From assembly GCA_028690155.1 (NCBI GenBank), contig JAQVBU010000007.1:37331-101330 (forward strand): 64,000 nucleotides of DNA, given 5' to 3'. A program made the translations under genes and the position numbers. The notes beneath the pieces were generated by a model that saw only the letters and a list, made by a program, of their open reading frames with translations, did no database searches and was not told where the DNA came from. This DNA is from Alphaproteobacteria bacterium (lineage in GTDB: Bacteria; Pseudomonadota; Alphaproteobacteria; UBA9219). This document shows positions 8,376 to 20,737 of this stretch, piece after piece. How positions within the stretch are numbered: position 1 is the stretch's first letter; the number at the start of each line of letters is the position of its first letter.

Positions 8376-11126
8376 TTAATGGGCATCGGCCCAATTGTCG
8401 GCGTGCCCGGCCTCGGCTACAAGCGGCACACGTAATGTTACGACGGGGGCGGGCGCATTTTCCATCACAGACCGGACGCAGGGAATTGTGGCGTCCAATT
8501 CGGCTTTGGGTACCTCAAAAATGAGCTCGTCATGCACCTGAAGAAGCAGCCGTGCGCCGAGGCCTTTTGTCCGAAGCGCGTCACCCACGCGAACCATGGC
8601 GCGCTTGATGATGTCGGCGGCGGTGCCTTGAAGGGGGGCGTTGACGGCTTGGCGTTCGGCAAAATTACGCTGCACGGCATTTTTCGCGTTGATTTCCGCG
8701 ACGTGTACCCGCCGCCCGAACAGCGTCTCGACATAGCCGTGCGCGCGCGCGAAGTCTTTCGTCGCCTCCATCCAATCGTTCAACTCGTGAAAACGAGCCA
8801 GATAATCCTTGATAAAGGCGCTCGCTTCGGCCGGGGTTGTGCCGATCTGCTTGGCCAACCCAAAGCCACTGATGCCGTAAATGATCCCGAAGTTAATGGC
8901 TTTGGCCGCACGGCGGCGTTCGGGGGTCATGTCTTTGAGCGGGATGCCGAAAACTTGGGAGGCGGTGTGGGCGTGAATGTCGATGCCCTCGTGGAAGGCC
9001 TGGATCAGAGCCTCCACACCGGCGACCGAAGCCGCCAGCCGCAGTTCGATTTGCGAGTAGTCCACGGAAAGAAGCGTACAGCCTTTCTGGGCCACGAACG
9101 CGCGGCGGATGGCGCGGCCGTCTTCGGTGCGGATGGGGATGTTTTGCAGATTCGGATCGGTTGACGATAAACGGCCCGTGGCTGCGCCCACCAGCGAAAA
9201 CGACGTGTGGACGCGACCTGTTTCTTTGCTTATCTGTTGGGGCAGAGCATCGGTGTAGGTCGATTTCAGCTTGGCGAGGCTCCGCCAGTCTAAAATTTTG
9301 GCGACAATTTCGTGCCCCGCGTCGGCTAAAGGCTCCAACACGCTTTGCGCTGTCGAATAGGTGCCGCTTTTGCTTTTAGCCCCGGGCAGAAGACCAAGTT
9401 CGTCGAAGAGGACCCGACTAAGCTGTTGCGAAGAGGCGATGTTGAAGGGATGGCCTGCCAGCGCATGAATTTCAGCCTCCAGCTTGGCCAGACGTACGGC
9501 AAAGTCCGCGCTTTGTTGGCGAAGGATGTCCGGATCCACTCGGATGCCGTACGTTTCCATTTGCGCCACCACGGGAACGAGCGGCGCGTCCATGCGAGTC
9601 ATCACGCGTGCGACGTGTTCCTGTGTAACCCGGGGGCGCAGAAGGCGCCAAAGCCTCATGGTGTAATCGGCGTCTTCGGCCGAGTACGCCGTGGCTTTAT
9701 CCAGAGGCACGCGATCGAAGGTTACCTGATTTTTTCCCGTTCCGGCGACGGCCGAGAAAGGGATCTTGTTGTGGTTGAAGTAAAGCTTAGCCAGCTCGTC
9801 CAGGCCGTGGCCGTGAAGGCCCGCATCCAGCGCGTAGGAACACAACATGGTGTCGTCGAACGAGAGAATATTTAGCCCATGTTGTTCAAGAACTTGAGAG
9901 TCGTACTTCATGTTATGGGCAATTTTGAGTATCGCCGGATCTTCAAGGATCGGTTTAAGTTTTTTGACAACGGTTTCGAGGTTGATTTGTTTGGGCGTTT
10001 GAGCGTTTGAGCCGAACAGGCCTCCTTCGTCGTCGGGTGTCGCGTTCGGGTCGATGTGCCCAACGGGGATATAGCACGCCTTGCCCGGATCAACCGCCAA
10101 GGAGATTCCGACAAGCTTGGCCGTGGACGGCGTTAGGGAATCCGTTTCGGTGTCGATGGCGATAAGGCCTTGCGCCCGGGCCGCCTCGCACCAGAAATCC
10201 AAGCGGTCCGTCGTTTGGACAAGTTCATAGGCCGTGTCTTTATTCGAGGTCGTCGGGTCGTTGGTGCTGTTTTGATTCAGCTTGGCCAGAAGAGATTTAA
10301 AGCCCTGTTCTTTCAAAAAGGCGATGCGCAGGTCGAGGTTGTTTGGTTCTTTAACAAGCTTTTCAAGAGGGACCGGCAACGGCGCCGAGGAATCAAGGGA
10401 CACCAGTTTTAACGATAGGCGGGCCTCATCAGCGTGCGTGATGAGCGAATCGCGGCGTTTGGGTTGTTTGATGGTCGCGGCGTTTTCAAGAAGCGCATCC
10501 AGCGAACCGAATTCATTGATGAGCTGTGCGGCGGTTTTGACGCCGATTCCGGGAACGCCGGGGATATTGTCGATGCTATCGCCAGAGAGCGCTTGGACAT
10601 CGACGACTTTGTCGGGCGTGACGCCGAACTTCTTCAGGACGTCGTCCGGGCCAATCGGCGTTCCTTTGATAGGGTCGATCATGCAGACTCCGTCGCGGAT
10701 CAACTGCATCAGATCTTTGTCCGAAGAGACGATTCGCACATCAAATCCTTTTTGACGGGCGGCGTGGGCGTACGCAGCGATCAGGTCGTCGGCTTCGTAT
10801 CCGGAAAGTTCGACCGACGGCAGACCGTAGGCTTTTGTGGCTTCCCGGATTAGGGAAAATTGGGGGACAAGCTCTTCCGGAGGGGGCGGGCGGTTGGCTT
10901 TATAGGCTGGGTAAAGGTCGTTGCGAAAAGTTTTGCGTCCGGCGTCGAAAATGACCGCAATATGCAGAAAGTCGTTTTCAACCAAGAGCTTGTTCAGCAT
11001 GGTGCAAAAACCATAGACGGCATTCACCGGTACGCCATCCGTTCGTGTCATCATGGGCAGGGCGTGGAACGCCCTGAAAATAAAGCCTGATCCGTCAATG
11101 AGAACGAGCGTTTTGGCTGTTGGCAT
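8376..11126 (-). CDS. polA: DNA polymerase I
   Basis: A 916-residue three-domain polymerase for Okazaki-fragment processing and repair. Residues 1 to about 290 are the 5' nuclease (FIFRAFHALP, SGYEADDLIAA, GDSIDNIPGVPGIG). The proofreading domain begins near residue 320 with IAIDTETDSL and keeps the Y..ED.DYT motif, so it should be active, unlike in species where this domain has decayed. Polymerase motifs are DYSQIELR (A), RRAAKAINFGIIYG (B) and QVHDELIFE (C). It lies directly upstream of the divergent rpsL operon, a place usually held by rpoC. Confidence 0.97.
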   Translation of the reverse strand: MPTAKTLVLIDGSGFIFRAFHALPMMTRTDGVPVNAVYGFCTMLNKLLVENDFLHIAVIFDAGRKTFRNDLYPAYKANRPPPPEELVPQFSLIREATKAYGLPSVELSGYEADDLIAAYAHAARQKGFDVRIVSSDKDLMQLIRDGVCMIDPIKGTPIGPDDVLKKFGVTPDKVVDVQALSGDSIDNIPGVPGIGVKTAAQLINEFGSLDALLENAATIKQPKRRDSLITHADEARLSLKLVSLDSSAPLPVPLEKLVKEPNNLDLRIAFLKEQGFKSLLAKLNQNSTNDPTTSNKDTAYELVQTTDRLDFWCEAARAQGLIAIDTETDSLTPSTAKLVGISLAVDPGKACYIPVGHIDPNATPDDEGGLFGSNAQTPKQINLETVVKKLKPILEDPAILKIAHNMKYDSQVLEQHGLNILSFDDTMLCSYALDAGLHGHGLDELAKLYFNHNKIPFSAVAGTGKNQVTFDRVPLDKATAYSAEDADYTMRLWRLLRPRVTQEHVARVMTRMDAPLVPVVAQMETYGIRVDPDILRQQSADFAVRLAKLEAEIHALAGHPFNIASSQQLSRVLFDELGLLPGAKSKSGTYSTAQSVLEPLADAGHEIVAKILDWRSLAKLKSTYTDALPQQISKETGRVHTSFSLVGAATGRLSSTDPNLQNIPIRTEDGRAIRRAFVAQKGCTLLSVDYSQIELRLAASVAGVEALIQAFHEGIDIHAHTASQVFGIPLKDMTPERRRAAKAINFGIIYGISGFGLAKQIGTTPAEASAFIKDYLARFHELNDWMEATKDFARAHGYVETLFGRRVHVAEINAKNAVQRNFAERQAVNAPLQGTAADIIKRAMVRVGDALRTKGLGARLLLQVHDELIFEVPKAELDATIPCVRSVMENAPAPVVTLRVPLVAEAGHADNWADAH

Positions 11127-11259
11127 AAGGCCCTCTTTTTAGGCTTTGTCCGAAGGGCTATGCATAGCGATTGTGCGACTGTTTTACCATAGAGAAGGCC
11201 TATTCTTTTAAGAATCTCGGAAATTGAGGGTTTTCCGTTAAAAGAAAGGAAATATCTCC

Positions 11260-11288
11260 TTGACGTTGTGGGGGAAAAAGCATAGAAA
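11260..11288 (+). promoter_or_regulatory. Sigma70 promoter of the str operon
   Basis: A -35 box TTGACG (11260-11265) and a -10 box TAGAAA (11283-11288) are separated by 17 nt. The position suits the rpsL-rpsG-fusA-tuf operon, with transcription starting near 11295. Confidence 0.6.
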
Positions 11289-11324
11289 CCGCCTGCCTTT
11301 GCGGAATCGGTGGTGACCCCGTAG

Positions 11325-11340
11325 TTTGCATGCATGCAAA
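11325..11340. promoter_or_regulatory. Perfect 16-bp palindrome in the rpsL leader
   Basis: TTTGCATGCATGCAAA is a perfect inverted repeat about 30 nt downstream of the predicted start of transcription. It could be an operator or an RNA hairpin. The binding factor is unknown. Confidence 0.4.
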
Positions 11341-11464
11341 AAACGCAGGTCAGACGCGGTTTCGGATGTTGCAAAAGAGTAGATAGCCTGTGGCGATGAA
11401 ACGGCTGGCTCGTTTGGGATCTTGAGCTGAGCAGGTCGCCCGGTGTTCGAGAAAGTCTCCCACG

Positions 11465-11492
11465 CGGAGCGCCGATAAGAGAGAGCGCTCCG
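11465..11492 (+). promoter_or_regulatory. Leader hairpin before rpsL
   Basis: An exact 8-bp stem (CGGAGCGC pairing with GCGCTCCG) with a 12-nt loop lies about 60 nt before rpsL. A T-rich stretch follows after several bases, so an attenuator is possible but not clear. Confidence 0.4.
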
Positions 11493-11553
11493 ATGCGGGT
11501 TTTATGTATCGTTTTTCGGCTTATGGGGAGCCGTTGAGGAAAAGAGGTTTTTG

Positions 11554-11925
11554 ATGCCTACGATCGGTCAGTTGATCAGAAATCCGCGCCAACCGCTTAA
11601 GGCGCGCGACAAGGTTCCGGCTCTGCAGCGGTGCCCGCAGAAGCGCGGCGTTTGCACCCGCGTGTATACGACGACCCCGAAGAAGCCGAACTCGGCTTTG
11701 CGTAAGGTCGCACGTGTTCGTTTGACGAACGGCTACGAGGTCATCTGCTACATTCCGGGCGAAGGCCATAACCTTCAAGAGCACAGCGTCGTGATGATCC
11801 GCGGCGGCCGTGTTAAGGACTTGCCGGGTGTGCGCTATCATATCGTCCGCGGCACGTTCGATACCCAAGGGGTTAAGGATCGCAAGCAGCGTCGTTCGAT
11901 GTACGGCGCCAAGCGGCCTAAGTAA
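11554..11925 (+). CDS. rpsL: 30S ribosomal protein S12
   Basis: 123 residues, beginning [10 protein letters not shown], with the S12 core [15 protein letters not shown] and [13 protein letters not shown]. Lys43 and Lys88, the positions altered in streptomycin-resistant mutants, are wild type. The ATG at 11554 is preferred over a TTG one codon earlier; a GAGG site lies upstream. It is the first gene of the str operon. Confidence 0.97.
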   Translation: MPTIGQLIRNPRQPLKARDKVPALQRCPQKRGVCTRVYTTTPKKPNSALRKVARVRLTNGYEVICYIPGEGHNLQEHSVVMIRGGRVKDLPGVRYHIVRGTFDTQGVKDRKQRRSMYGAKRPK

Positions 11926-11948
11926 TCGATTAACGAGGAAGAAAAGCT

Positions 11949-12422
11949 ATGGCACGTCGTCGTCGCGCAGAAAAACGTCAAATCCTTCCGGATCCGAAGT
12001 TCGGAGAAGTGATTGTGACTAAATTCCAAAACGTCCTTATGTATGATGGCAAAAAGTCTGTTGCCGAGCATATCTTGTATGGCGTGTTGGAGAAGATTCA
12101 GAAGTTCTCGAAGGGCGGCAACGCGCTCGAAATCTTCAAGAACGCTATTGAGAATGTCCGTCCCCATCTGGAAGTTCGTTCACGCCGCGTCGGCGGTGCG
12201 ACGTATCAGGTGCCGGTCGAGGTGCGCAAGGATCGTGGCGAGGCTTTGGCGATGCGCTGGATCATTGCGGCGGCACGCGCACGTAGCGAACACACGATGG
12301 AAGATCGTTTGGTCGGTGAAATTCAGGCGGCGGCAAATCAGAACGGCGCGGCGGTCAAGAAGCGTGAGGACACGCACCGCATGGCCGAAGCAAACCGCGC
12401 TTTCTCCCATTTCCGTTGGTAA
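11949..12422 (+). CDS. rpsG: 30S ribosomal protein S7
   Basis: 157 residues, starting [19 protein letters not shown], a full-length match to S7, which nucleates the 30S head on 16S rRNA and can act as an operon repressor in other bacteria. It follows rpsL by 23 bp behind a GAGGAAG ribosome site. Confidence 0.97.
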   Translation: MARRRRAEKRQILPDPKFGEVIVTKFQNVLMYDGKKSVAEHILYGVLEKIQKFSKGGNALEIFKNAIENVRPHLEVRSRRVGGATYQVPVEVRKDRGEALAMRWIIAAARARSEHTMEDRLVGEIQAAANQNGAAVKKREDTHRMAEANRAFSHFRW

Positions 12423-12434
12423 GGATTGTTTACT

Positions 12435-14516
12435 ATGGCTCGGAAAACACCTATCGAGAAGTATCGCAACATTGGCATCATGGCGCATATCGATGCCGGC
12501 AAGACGACGACGACGGAACGCATTCTTTATTACACCGGCAAGTCCTATAAAATCGGCGAAGTGCATGAAGGCACGGCGACGATGGACTGGATGGAGCAGG
12601 AACAGGAACGCGGCATCACGATTACCTCGGCGGCCACGACGTGCTTCTGGAAAGAACACCGGATTAATATCATCGACACGCCGGGACACGTGGACTTTAC
12701 GATCGAAGTCGAGCGTTCCTTGCGCGTGTTGGATGGCGCGATTTGTGTGCTGGATGCCGTTTCGGGCGTCGAGCCCCAAACGGAAACGGTGTGGCGTCAG
12801 GGCGACAAGTATCACGTGCCCCGCATGGTGTTCGTGAACAAGCTCGACCGTACGGGCGCGAACTTCTTCCGTTGCGTGGACATGGTTCGCGACCGGTTGG
12901 GCGCGAACGTGTTGGTTCTTCAGCTTCCGATCGGCGCGGAAACCGAATTTCAGGGCGTGATCGACTTGCGCCGCATGAAGGCGGTCGTCTGGGAAAACGA
13001 AGCGCTGGGCGCGAAGTTCCATGATGAAGAGATTCCTGCCGATCTGATGGAAAAGGCGCTGGAATACCGTCAACGCCTGATCGAGACGGCCGTTGAAATG
13101 GACGACGCCGCGATGGAAGCCTATCTGGAAGGGCAGGAGCCGTCGGTGGACGTTTTGAACGCCTGCATCCGTAAGGGTACCGTCAGCATGAAGTTTGTGC
13201 CGGTTCTGTGCGGATCGTCCTTTAAGAACAAGGGCGTTCAGCCGCTTCTGGACGCGGTTGTCGATTACCTGCCGTCCCCGGTCGATATCGGTGCGGTCAA
13301 GGGCTTTGACGTTGACGACAAGGAAAAGCACATTGAGCGTCTGCCGGACGACAATGCGCCCCTGTCGGCGTTGGCGTTCAAGATTATGACGGATCCTTTT
13401 GTGGGCTCGTTGACGTTTACGCGCATTTATTCGGGCACGCTGCAATCCGGCACGTATGTTGAGAATCCCGTGAAGGGGACTCGCGAACGTATTGGCCGTA
13501 TTTTGTTGATGCATGCCAATACGCGTGAAGAAATCAAGGAAGCGCATGCGGGCGATATCGTCGCGTTGGCGGCTTTGAAGGATACCACGACGGGCGACAC
13601 GCTGTGCGACAAGGAGAACCCTATCGTTCTGGAACGTATGGATTTCCCGGATCCTGTTATCGAAATGGCGATCGAGCCGAAGAGCAAGGCGGATCAGGAC
13701 AAGATGACCAACGTGCTGTTGCGTTTGGCTCAGGAAGATCCTTCCTTCTCGCTGGCGTCGAATCCCGAAACGGGGCAAACGACGATCAAGGGGATGGGCG
13801 AGCTTCATCTCGAGATCAAGGTCGATATTCTGCAGCGTACCTATAAGGTCGACGTGGATGTCGGCGCACCTCAGGTGGCCTATCGTGAGACTATCACCAA
13901 GAAGTACACGGTGGATTACACGCACAAGAAGCAATCAGGCGGTTCGGGGCAGTTTGCTCGCGTCATTGTCGAGCTTGAGCCGTTGGAGCCGGGGTCGGGC
14001 TTCCTGTTCGAGAGCAAGATTGTCGGCGGTTCGGTTCCCAAGGAATACATTCCTGGCGTTTTGAAGGGATTTGAAGCAGCCAAGAATACGGGTGTGATAG
14101 CGGGATTCCCGACCATCGACTTCAAGGCGACGCTTGTCGACGGTGCCTTCCATGATGTTGACTCGTCGGTGCTGGCGTTCGAAATTGCGGCGCGCGCCGC
14201 TTTCCGTGAAGGTATGCCCAAGGCGGGTCCGGTTCTTCTGGAGCCGATTATGAAGGTCGAAATCGTGACGCCCGAAGAATACATGGGCGACGTGATCGGC
14301 GACTTGAACAGTCGTCGCGGTCAGGTTAACGGTATGGATCAACGCGGCAATGCCCGTACGATTGATGCTCAAGTGCCTTTGGCCAACATGTTTGGGTACG
14401 TCAATCGCTTGCGCACGATGTCGCAGGGACGCGCGATGTACACGATGGAATTTGACCACTATGAGCAGGTTCCTGCCGCGATCGCGACGGAAATCAAGGA
14501 GAAATTGGCCGGGTAA
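12435..14516 (+). CDS. fusA: Elongation factor G
   Basis: A 693-residue translocation GTPase. G1 is AHIDAGKTT (residues 17-25), G3 DTPGH, G4 NKLD; domain IV includes [13 protein letters not shown] and the C-terminus [20 protein letters not shown]. The ATG at 12435 gives the standard [18 protein letters not shown] start; the open frame has a spurious ATG nine bases earlier. It is 12 bp after rpsG. A 584-codon frame on the opposite strand (12180-13934) is its shadow. Confidence 0.97.
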   Translation: MARKTPIEKYRNIGIMAHIDAGKTTTTERILYYTGKSYKIGEVHEGTATMDWMEQEQERGITITSAATTCFWKEHRINIIDTPGHVDFTIEVERSLRVLDGAICVLDAVSGVEPQTETVWRQGDKYHVPRMVFVNKLDRTGANFFRCVDMVRDRLGANVLVLQLPIGAETEFQGVIDLRRMKAVVWENEALGAKFHDEEIPADLMEKALEYRQRLIETAVEMDDAAMEAYLEGQEPSVDVLNACIRKGTVSMKFVPVLCGSSFKNKGVQPLLDAVVDYLPSPVDIGAVKGFDVDDKEKHIERLPDDNAPLSALAFKIMTDPFVGSLTFTRIYSGTLQSGTYVENPVKGTRERIGRILLMHANTREEIKEAHAGDIVALAALKDTTTGDTLCDKENPIVLERMDFPDPVIEMAIEPKSKADQDKMTNVLLRLAQEDPSFSLASNPETGQTTIKGMGELHLEIKVDILQRTYKVDVDVGAPQVAYRETITKKYTVDYTHKKQSGGSGQFARVIVELEPLEPGSGFLFESKIVGGSVPKEYIPGVLKGFEAAKNTGVIAGFPTIDFKATLVDGAFHDVDSSVLAFEIAARAAFREGMPKAGPVLLEPIMKVEIVTPEEYMGDVIGDLNSRRGQVNGMDQRGNARTIDAQVPLANMFGYVNRLRTMSQGRAMYTMEFDHYEQVPAAIATEIKEKLAG

Positions 14517-14586
14517 GCCAAGATAAAGAGGAAAAAACGGTACCCTACTCAACTGCAACACACTAAAGAAAACAACGGAGAGTAAC

Positions 14587-15774
<1,188 letters not shown>

Positions 15775-15783
15775 ATCGGGCTT

Positions 15784-15809
15784 CCCCGCGCCCTTTAGTG
15801 GGCGCGGGG
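15784..15809 (+). terminator. Strong hairpin after tuf
   Basis: A perfect 10-bp GC-rich stem (CCCCGCGCCC pairing with GGGCGCGGGG) with a 6-nt loop lies 10 bp after the tuf stop. The T tract is weak and delayed, so it may reduce rather than end transcription before the S10 genes. The rest of the 239-bp gap to rpsJ shows no gene or confident promoter. Confidence 0.6.
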
Positions 15810-16013
15810 ACCGCTTGGTTGTTTTGCGATAAAGCGGCGCTTTGGTGCCGTTGGTAGGAAGAAAAGTTTTAAGACGTTTTCCCGTGCAGAAAGAGAAGAC
15901 GTCAGGCGGTGAAGACACCGCTAAGAGGCATCATTTGCCTAATAAGAATGGCGATAAAACGGAATGCGAGCTTGAAAAGAGCTTAAGAGAGAAACGGGAT
16001 TTGAGGGTTTAAC

Positions 16014-16322
<309 letters not shown>

Positions 16323-16331
16323 GAGGGCGTT

Positions 16332-17051
16332 ATGGCACAGACAAAGAAATCGCAACGGACGGGATTGATTACGACGAAAGTCGGCATGACCCGCGTGTTT
16401 GCCGAGGCCGGCGAACATGTCCCCGTGACCGTTCTTAAAGTGGACAGCGTTCAAGTGACGGGTGTCCGTACGGTTGAGAAAAATGGCTATACGGCCGTGC
16501 AGCTTGGCTACGGCAACGCGAAGGCCAAGAATGTTTCGAAAGCGACCCGTGGCACCTATGCCAAGGCGAAGGTCGAGCCGAAGAAGAAGTTGGTTGAGTT
16601 CCGCGTGAGCGAAGACGCGATGCTGGAGATTGGAGCCGAGCTTGCGGCGACGCACTTTGTACCGGGTCAGTTTGTCGACGTCTCGGCGGTTAGCATCGGC
16701 AAAGGTTTTGCCGGCGGTATGAAGCGTCACGGTTTTTCCGGTTTGCGCGCGACGCACGGTGTGTCCGTTTCGCATCGCAGCCTGGGCTCGATCGGTCAGT
16801 GTCAAGATCCCGGTCGTGTGTTCAAGGGCAAGAAGATGGCAGGCCACATGGGCTGCACGATGGTGACGACGTTGAGCCTCGAGGTTGTTTCGGTCGATGC
16901 CGAGATGGGCGTTGTTTTGGTCAAGGGTGCCGTTCCGGGCGCCGAAGGTGGTTACGTGTTGGTGCGCGACGCCGTCAAGCGTGCCTTGCCGAAGGAAGCT
17001 CCTCTTCCGGCCGGGCTTAAGGCGACTGAAGAAGCTGGCGCAGCAGCTTAA
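16332..17051 (+). CDS. rplC: 50S ribosomal protein L3
   Basis: 239 residues, longer than the usual ~210. The extra length is an Ala/Glu-rich C-terminal tail and a short N-terminal extension (MAQTKKSQR). The core [13 protein letters not shown], the [13 protein letters not shown] loop that reaches the peptidyl transferase centre, and [10 protein letters not shown] are present. It starts 9 bp after rpsJ. Confidence 0.96.
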   Translation: MAQTKKSQRTGLITTKVGMTRVFAEAGEHVPVTVLKVDSVQVTGVRTVEKNGYTAVQLGYGNAKAKNVSKATRGTYAKAKVEPKKKLVEFRVSEDAMLEIGAELAATHFVPGQFVDVSAVSIGKGFAGGMKRHGFSGLRATHGVSVSHRSLGSIGQCQDPGRVFKGKKMAGHMGCTMVTTLSLEVVSVDAEMGVVLVKGAVPGAEGGYVLVRDAVKRALPKEAPLPAGLKATEEAGAAA

Positions 17052-17053
17052 GG

Positions 17054-17686
17054 ATGGGATGTATTATGAAGACGACAGTAAAAAGTCTGGATAACGAAGA
17101 GGTCGGCACGATCGAGCTGCTGGACAATGTGTTTGGTGTCACACCGCGTCGCGATATCTTGGCGCGCATGGTGAACTGGCAGTTGGCCAAGCGTCGTTCG
17201 GGCAACCACAAAACCAAGACGATTGGCGAAGTGAGCGGCACGACCAAGAAGCCCTATGCGCAGAAGGGAACAGGTCACGCGCGCCAAGGAAGCTTGCGTT
17301 CGGCCCAATTCCGCAAGGGCGGCATTATTTTTGGGCCGGTGGTTCGCGATCACGCACACGATTTGCCCAAGAAGGTTCGTTTGCTTGCCTTGCGCATGGC
17401 GTTGGCCTCCAAGCAGCAAGACGGTAAGTTGATCGTTCTTGATGATGCTAAAGTGAAAGAGCCTAAAACCAAGCCGTTGGCTCAGAAGTTTGTCAACCTT
17501 GGACTGAGCTCGGCGCTTATCATTGATGGCGCGAACGTCGATCCGAACTTTTCGAAGGCGGCGCGCAACATTCCGAACATCGACGTTTTGCCCGAGCAAG
17601 GCGCCAACGTGTATGACATTCTTCGTCGCGATGTTTTGGTGTTGACTAAAAACGCGGTCGAGCAATTGCAGGAGAGGCTGAAATGA
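17054..17686 (+). CDS. rplD: 50S ribosomal protein L4
   Basis: 210 residues with the L4 loop [20 protein letters not shown] and [23 protein letters not shown]4 lines the exit tunnel and represses the S10 operon in E. coli; no such leader was identified here. Its stop overlaps the rplW start (ATGA). Confidence 0.96.
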   Translation: MGCIMKTTVKSLDNEEVGTIELLDNVFGVTPRRDILARMVNWQLAKRRSGNHKTKTIGEVSGTTKKPYAQKGTGHARQGSLRSAQFRKGGIIFGPVVRDHAHDLPKKVRLLALRMALASKQQDGKLIVLDDAKVKEPKTKPLAQKFVNLGLSSALIIDGANVDPNFSKAARNIPNIDVLPEQGANVYDILRRDVLVLTKNAVEQLQERLK

Positions 17687-17991
17687 GTACGGTGGCAGCA
17701 CCCAACGCGACGCATTACGACGTGATTTTGTCGCCGGTGATTACGGAAAAATCGACGAACGTGACGGCAAACCGTCAGTACACGTTCCGCGTCACGCGCA
17801 GCGCGACGAAACCCGTGATTAAGTCGGCGGTCGAAGCGTTGTTCGGCGTCAAGGTTTCAAGTGTGAATACGCACAATCGTCAGGGCAAGACCAAGCGTTT
17901 CAAAGGGCGCGTCGGTTTCCGCAGTGATGTGAAGATCGCGGTCGTGACCTTGGCGGAAGGCAACTCCATCGACATGCAAACGGGCGTGTGA
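17683..17991 (+). CDS. rplW: 50S ribosomal protein L23
   Basis: 102 residues; [14 protein letters not shown] near the N-terminus and [21 protein letters not shown] are diagnostic. L23 forms the docking site for trigger factor and SRP at the tunnel exit. It is translationally coupled to rplD by a 4-bp overlap. Confidence 0.96.
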   Translation: MSTVAAPNATHYDVILSPVITEKSTNVTANRQYTFRVTRSATKPVIKSAVEALFGVKVSSVNTHNRQGKTKRFKGRVGFRSDVKIAVVTLAEGNSIDMQTGV

Positions 17992-18004
17992 GGGAAGGTT
18001 TATT

Positions 18005-18850
18005 ATGGCATTGAAGAAATATAGTCCCGTAACTCCAGGCCTCCGTCAGGTGGTTCAGGTTGATCGCTCCGAGCTGTGGAAGGGCAAGCCTGTCAAGTCG
18101 TTGACGGAAGGTTTGACAAAGACCGGCGGTCGTAACAACACCGGGCGCATCACCACGCGCCATATTGGTGGTGGGCACGCGCGTCGGTATCGTTTTGTCG
18201 ATTTCAAGCGTCGTAAATTCGATGTGGAAGCCACGGTCGAGCGTTTGGAATATGATCCGAACCGTACGGCGTTTATTGCGTTAATTACCTATGCGGACGG
18301 CGAAAAGGCTTATATTTTGGCGCCGCAGCGCATCAAGAAGGGCGACAAAATCATCGCGGGAACTAAGGTCGATGTGAAGCCTGGAAACGCGATGGTGATT
18401 CGGAATATTCCCGTGGGCACGATTGTGCACAATGTCGAGATGAAGCCCGGCAAGGGCGGTCAGTTGGCGCGTTCGGCCGGGACGTATGTTCAAATCGTCG
18501 GTCGCGATTCGGGTGTGGTTCAGATCAAGATGTCCTCGGGCGAGCTTCGCGCGGTGCCGCAGGAATGTATGGCGACGGTCGGTTCTGTGTCGAACGCGGA
18601 TCATTCGAACATTCAATACGGCAAGGCGGGACGCAAGCGTTGGAAAGGTATTCGACCGACGGTCCGTGGCTGTGCGATGAACCCGGTCGATCACCCGCAC
18701 GGCGGCGGCGAAGGCAAGTCGGCGGCAGCGCGCCATCCGGTCACCCCGTGGGGCAAGGGGACAAAGGGCAAGAAGACCCGCAACAACAAGAGAACAAATC
18801 GCTGGATTATTCGTCGCGCCAACAAGCGCAAAGATAGTCAGACCGCGTAA
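18005..18850 (+). CDS. rplB: 50S ribosomal protein L2
   Basis: 281 residues. [22 protein letters not shown] and the C-terminal [15 protein letters not shown], with the conserved His near the peptidyl transferase centre, identify L2. It has full family length and follows rplW by 13 bp. Confidence 0.97.
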   Translation: MALKKYSPVTPGLRQVVQVDRSELWKGKPVKSLTEGLTKTGGRNNTGRITTRHIGGGHARRYRFVDFKRRKFDVEATVERLEYDPNRTAFIALITYADGEKAYILAPQRIKKGDKIIAGTKVDVKPGNAMVIRNIPVGTIVHNVEMKPGKGGQLARSAGTYVQIVGRDSGVVQIKMSSGELRAVPQECMATVGSVSNADHSNIQYGKAGRKRWKGIRPTVRGCAMNPVDHPHGGGEGKSAAARHPVTPWGKGTKGKKTRNNKRTNRWIIRRANKRKDSQTA

Positions 18851-18870
18851 CGGAAGATGAGGAAGAACAG

Positions 18871-19152
18871 ATGACACGTTCAGTTTGGAAAGGCCCGTTT
18901 GTCGATGGGTTTCTGCTAAAGAAGGCGGATGCGGCGCGGGAGTCGGGGCGTAACGAGATTATCAAGATTTGGTCGCGTCGCTCGACAATACTGCCGCAGT
19001 TTGTGGGGCTGACCTTTGGGGTTTACAACGGCAACAAGTTTTTGCCCGTTTCGGTGACGGAGAACATGATTGGTCACAAGTTCGGCGAGTTTGCGCCGAC
19101 ACGGACCTTCAAGGCTCACAGCGTCGCCGAGAAAAAAGCCGCCAAGGTATAA
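18871..19152 (+). CDS. rpsS: 30S ribosomal protein S19
   Basis: 93 residues: [18 protein letters not shown] at the start, then [21 protein letters not shown] and [15 protein letters not shown], all typical of S19 in the 30S head. Confidence 0.97.
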   Translation: MTRSVWKGPFVDGFLLKKADAARESGRNEIIKIWSRRSTILPQFVGLTFGVYNGNKFLPVSVTENMIGHKFGEFAPTRTFKAHSVAEKKAAKV

Positions 19153-19165
19153 GGAGCGAGAAGCG

Positions 19166-19591
19166 ATGGCACAGTTGAAAGAAATCTTGCGCAAGACGAG
19201 CGGCGCTCTGGCGAAAGCCAAGGCGATCCGGTCCAGCGCGCGGAAGCTTAACCTCGTGGCGGCAAGCATTCGCGGCAAAAGCGCGGCGTCGGCTTTGACG
19301 CTTCTGACGTTTGAAAAACGTCGCGTATCGAACGAGGTTAAAAAGGTGTTGCAGGCCGCGATTGCGAACGCCGAGAACAACCATAACCTTGATGTCGATA
19401 AGCTTTATGTCGCTGAGGCGTGGGTTGGACGCTCGTTTGTGATGAAACGCTTTCATACGCGCGGCCGCGGCAAGAGCGCCGGCATCGAAAAGCCTTTCAG
19501 CAACCTGACGATCGTCGTCAAGGAACAGGAAAACGATACGAAGTTGTCCGCCAAGCGCGCGCGCAGCTTCTCGAAGAAAGCGGGAGCCTAA
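19166..19591 (+). CDS. rplV: 50S ribosomal protein L22
   Basis: 141 residues, longer than the common 110-126 because of a Lys/Ser-rich C-terminal tail. The core includes [19 protein letters not shown] and the [20 protein letters not shown] hairpin that lines the exit tunnel. The ATG at 19166 is preceded by AAGGAG; a longer frame to 19070 overlaps rpsS and is rejected. Confidence 0.95.
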   Translation: MAQLKEILRKTSGALAKAKAIRSSARKLNLVAASIRGKSAASALTLLTFEKRRVSNEVKKVLQAAIANAENNHNLDVDKLYVAEAWVGRSFVMKRFHTRGRGKSAGIEKPFSNLTIVVKEQENDTKLSAKRARSFSKKAGA

Positions 19592-19594
19592 ACT

Positions 19595-20281
19595 ATGGGT
19601 CAGAAAGTCAATCCGATCGGCATGCGCCTGGGAATCAACACCACGTGGGACAGCCGCTGGTTCGCCAGTCGAGGCGCTTACGGAACGCTGCTGCACGAAG
19701 ATTTCCGCATTCGCGACTATCTGATCAAGAAGATCGGCAAGGTTGCAAGTATTTCGAAGATTGTGATCGAACGTCCGGCAAAGTTGGCGCGCGTGACGAT
19801 CCATTCGGCCCGGCCCGGCGTGATCATCGGCAAGAAGGGTGCGGATATCGAAAAATTGCGTACGGCTTTGGGCAAGATGACCGAAGCCGAGGTGAATTTG
19901 AATATTGTCGAAATTCGCAAGCCGGATGTCGACGCGCGTCTTGTGGCGGCCGGCATTGCCGACCAGCTTGAGCGACGCATCGGATTTCGTCGTGCGATGA
20001 AGCGTGCGGTCCAGTCCGCGTTGCGGGCGGGCGCTTTGGGTATCCGCATCAATTGCAGCGGACGCCTTGGCGGCGCTGAAATTGCTCGTATGGAGTGGTA
20101 TCGCGAAGGTCGGGTGCCTCTGCATACATTGCGTGCGGATGTTGACTATGGGACGGCGACGGCGTTTACCACGATGGGAACGTGCGGCGTCAAGGTTTGG
20201 ATCTTCCGTGGCGAGATTCTGGAGCATGATCCTCTGGCGCATGAGAAGCGTCAGACGGAAGGCCAGCAGCAACGCCCGTAA
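19595..20281 (+). CDS. rpsC: 30S ribosomal protein S3
   Basis: 228 residues, starting [20 protein letters not shown]; the KH domain has [15 protein letters not shown], and the C-terminus includes [22 protein letters not shown]. It starts 3 bp after rplV. A 531-codon minus-strand frame (19109-20704) across rplV-rplP is a shadow. Confidence 0.97.
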   Translation: MGQKVNPIGMRLGINTTWDSRWFASRGAYGTLLHEDFRIRDYLIKKIGKVASISKIVIERPAKLARVTIHSARPGVIIGKKGADIEKLRTALGKMTEAEVNLNIVEIRKPDVDARLVAAGIADQLERRIGFRRAMKRAVQSALRAGALGIRINCSGRLGGAEIARMEWYREGRVPLHTLRADVDYGTATAFTTMGTCGVKVWIFRGEILEHDPLAHEKRQTEGQQQRP

Positions 20282-20305
20282 AGAATAAAGAGTAGGTTTA
20301 CGATC

Positions 20306-20719
20306 ATGATGCAACCGAAGAATACGAAGTATCGTAAGGCACACAAAGGCCGTATTCACGGCGTGGCAAAAGGCGGTTTTCGTCTGAGCTATGGTGCGTT
20401 TGGGTTGAAGGCGTTGGAGCCGGAACGCATTACCGCGCGCCAAATTGAGGCGGCTCGCCGTGCGATTACGCGTGCGATGAAGCGTCAAGGGCGTTTGTGG
20501 ATCCTTGTGTTCCCGGACGTTCCGGTTTCGAAAAAACCGGCTGAAGTCCGTATGGGTTCGGGTAAGGGGTCGCCGGAATTTTGGGTGTGCCGCGTGCATC
20601 CGGGGCGCATTATGTTCGAGATGGATGGCGTGTCGGAACAGGTTGCTCGCCAAGCTTTTGAGCTTGCGGCGGCCAAGCTTCCGATCAAAACAAAGTTCAT
20701 TCAACGGATGGCGGCGTAA
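20306..20719 (+). CDS. rplP: 50S ribosomal protein L16
   Basis: 137 residues; [19 protein letters not shown] aligns with the universal ML/MQPK start, so the first of two adjacent ATGs is kept. [23 protein letters not shown] and the tRNA-contacting region [12 protein letters not shown] are present. Confidence 0.96.
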   Translation: MMQPKNTKYRKAHKGRIHGVAKGGFRLSYGAFGLKALEPERITARQIEAARRAITRAMKRQGRLWILVFPDVPVSKKPAEVRMGSGKGSPEFWVCRVHPGRIMFEMDGVSEQVARQAFELAAAKLPIKTKFIQRMAA

Positions 20720-20737
20720 GGATTAGAGGACAAGATT

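Larger units (their letters stand above)
11127..11553. other. polA/rpsL divergent intergenic region and rpsL leader
   Basis: A 427-bp gap with no convincing gene. It carries the rpsL promoter (11260-11288), a perfect 16-bp palindrome (11325-11340) and a hairpin (11465-11492), leaving a leader of about 260 nt ahead of rpsL. Confidence 0.7.

Noticed and set aside
11051..11374. 107-residue minus-strand frame upstream of polA
   Set aside because: Overlaps the polA start and the rpsL promoter; no ribosome site or domain.
12180..13934. 584-residue open frame on the minus strand
   Set aside because: Lies antisense to rpsG and fusA, His/Arg-rich composition, no recognisable domain; a codon-bias shadow.
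19109..20704. 531-residue open frame on the minus strand
   Set aside because: Antisense to rplV, rpsC and rplP; shadow of ribosomal genes.
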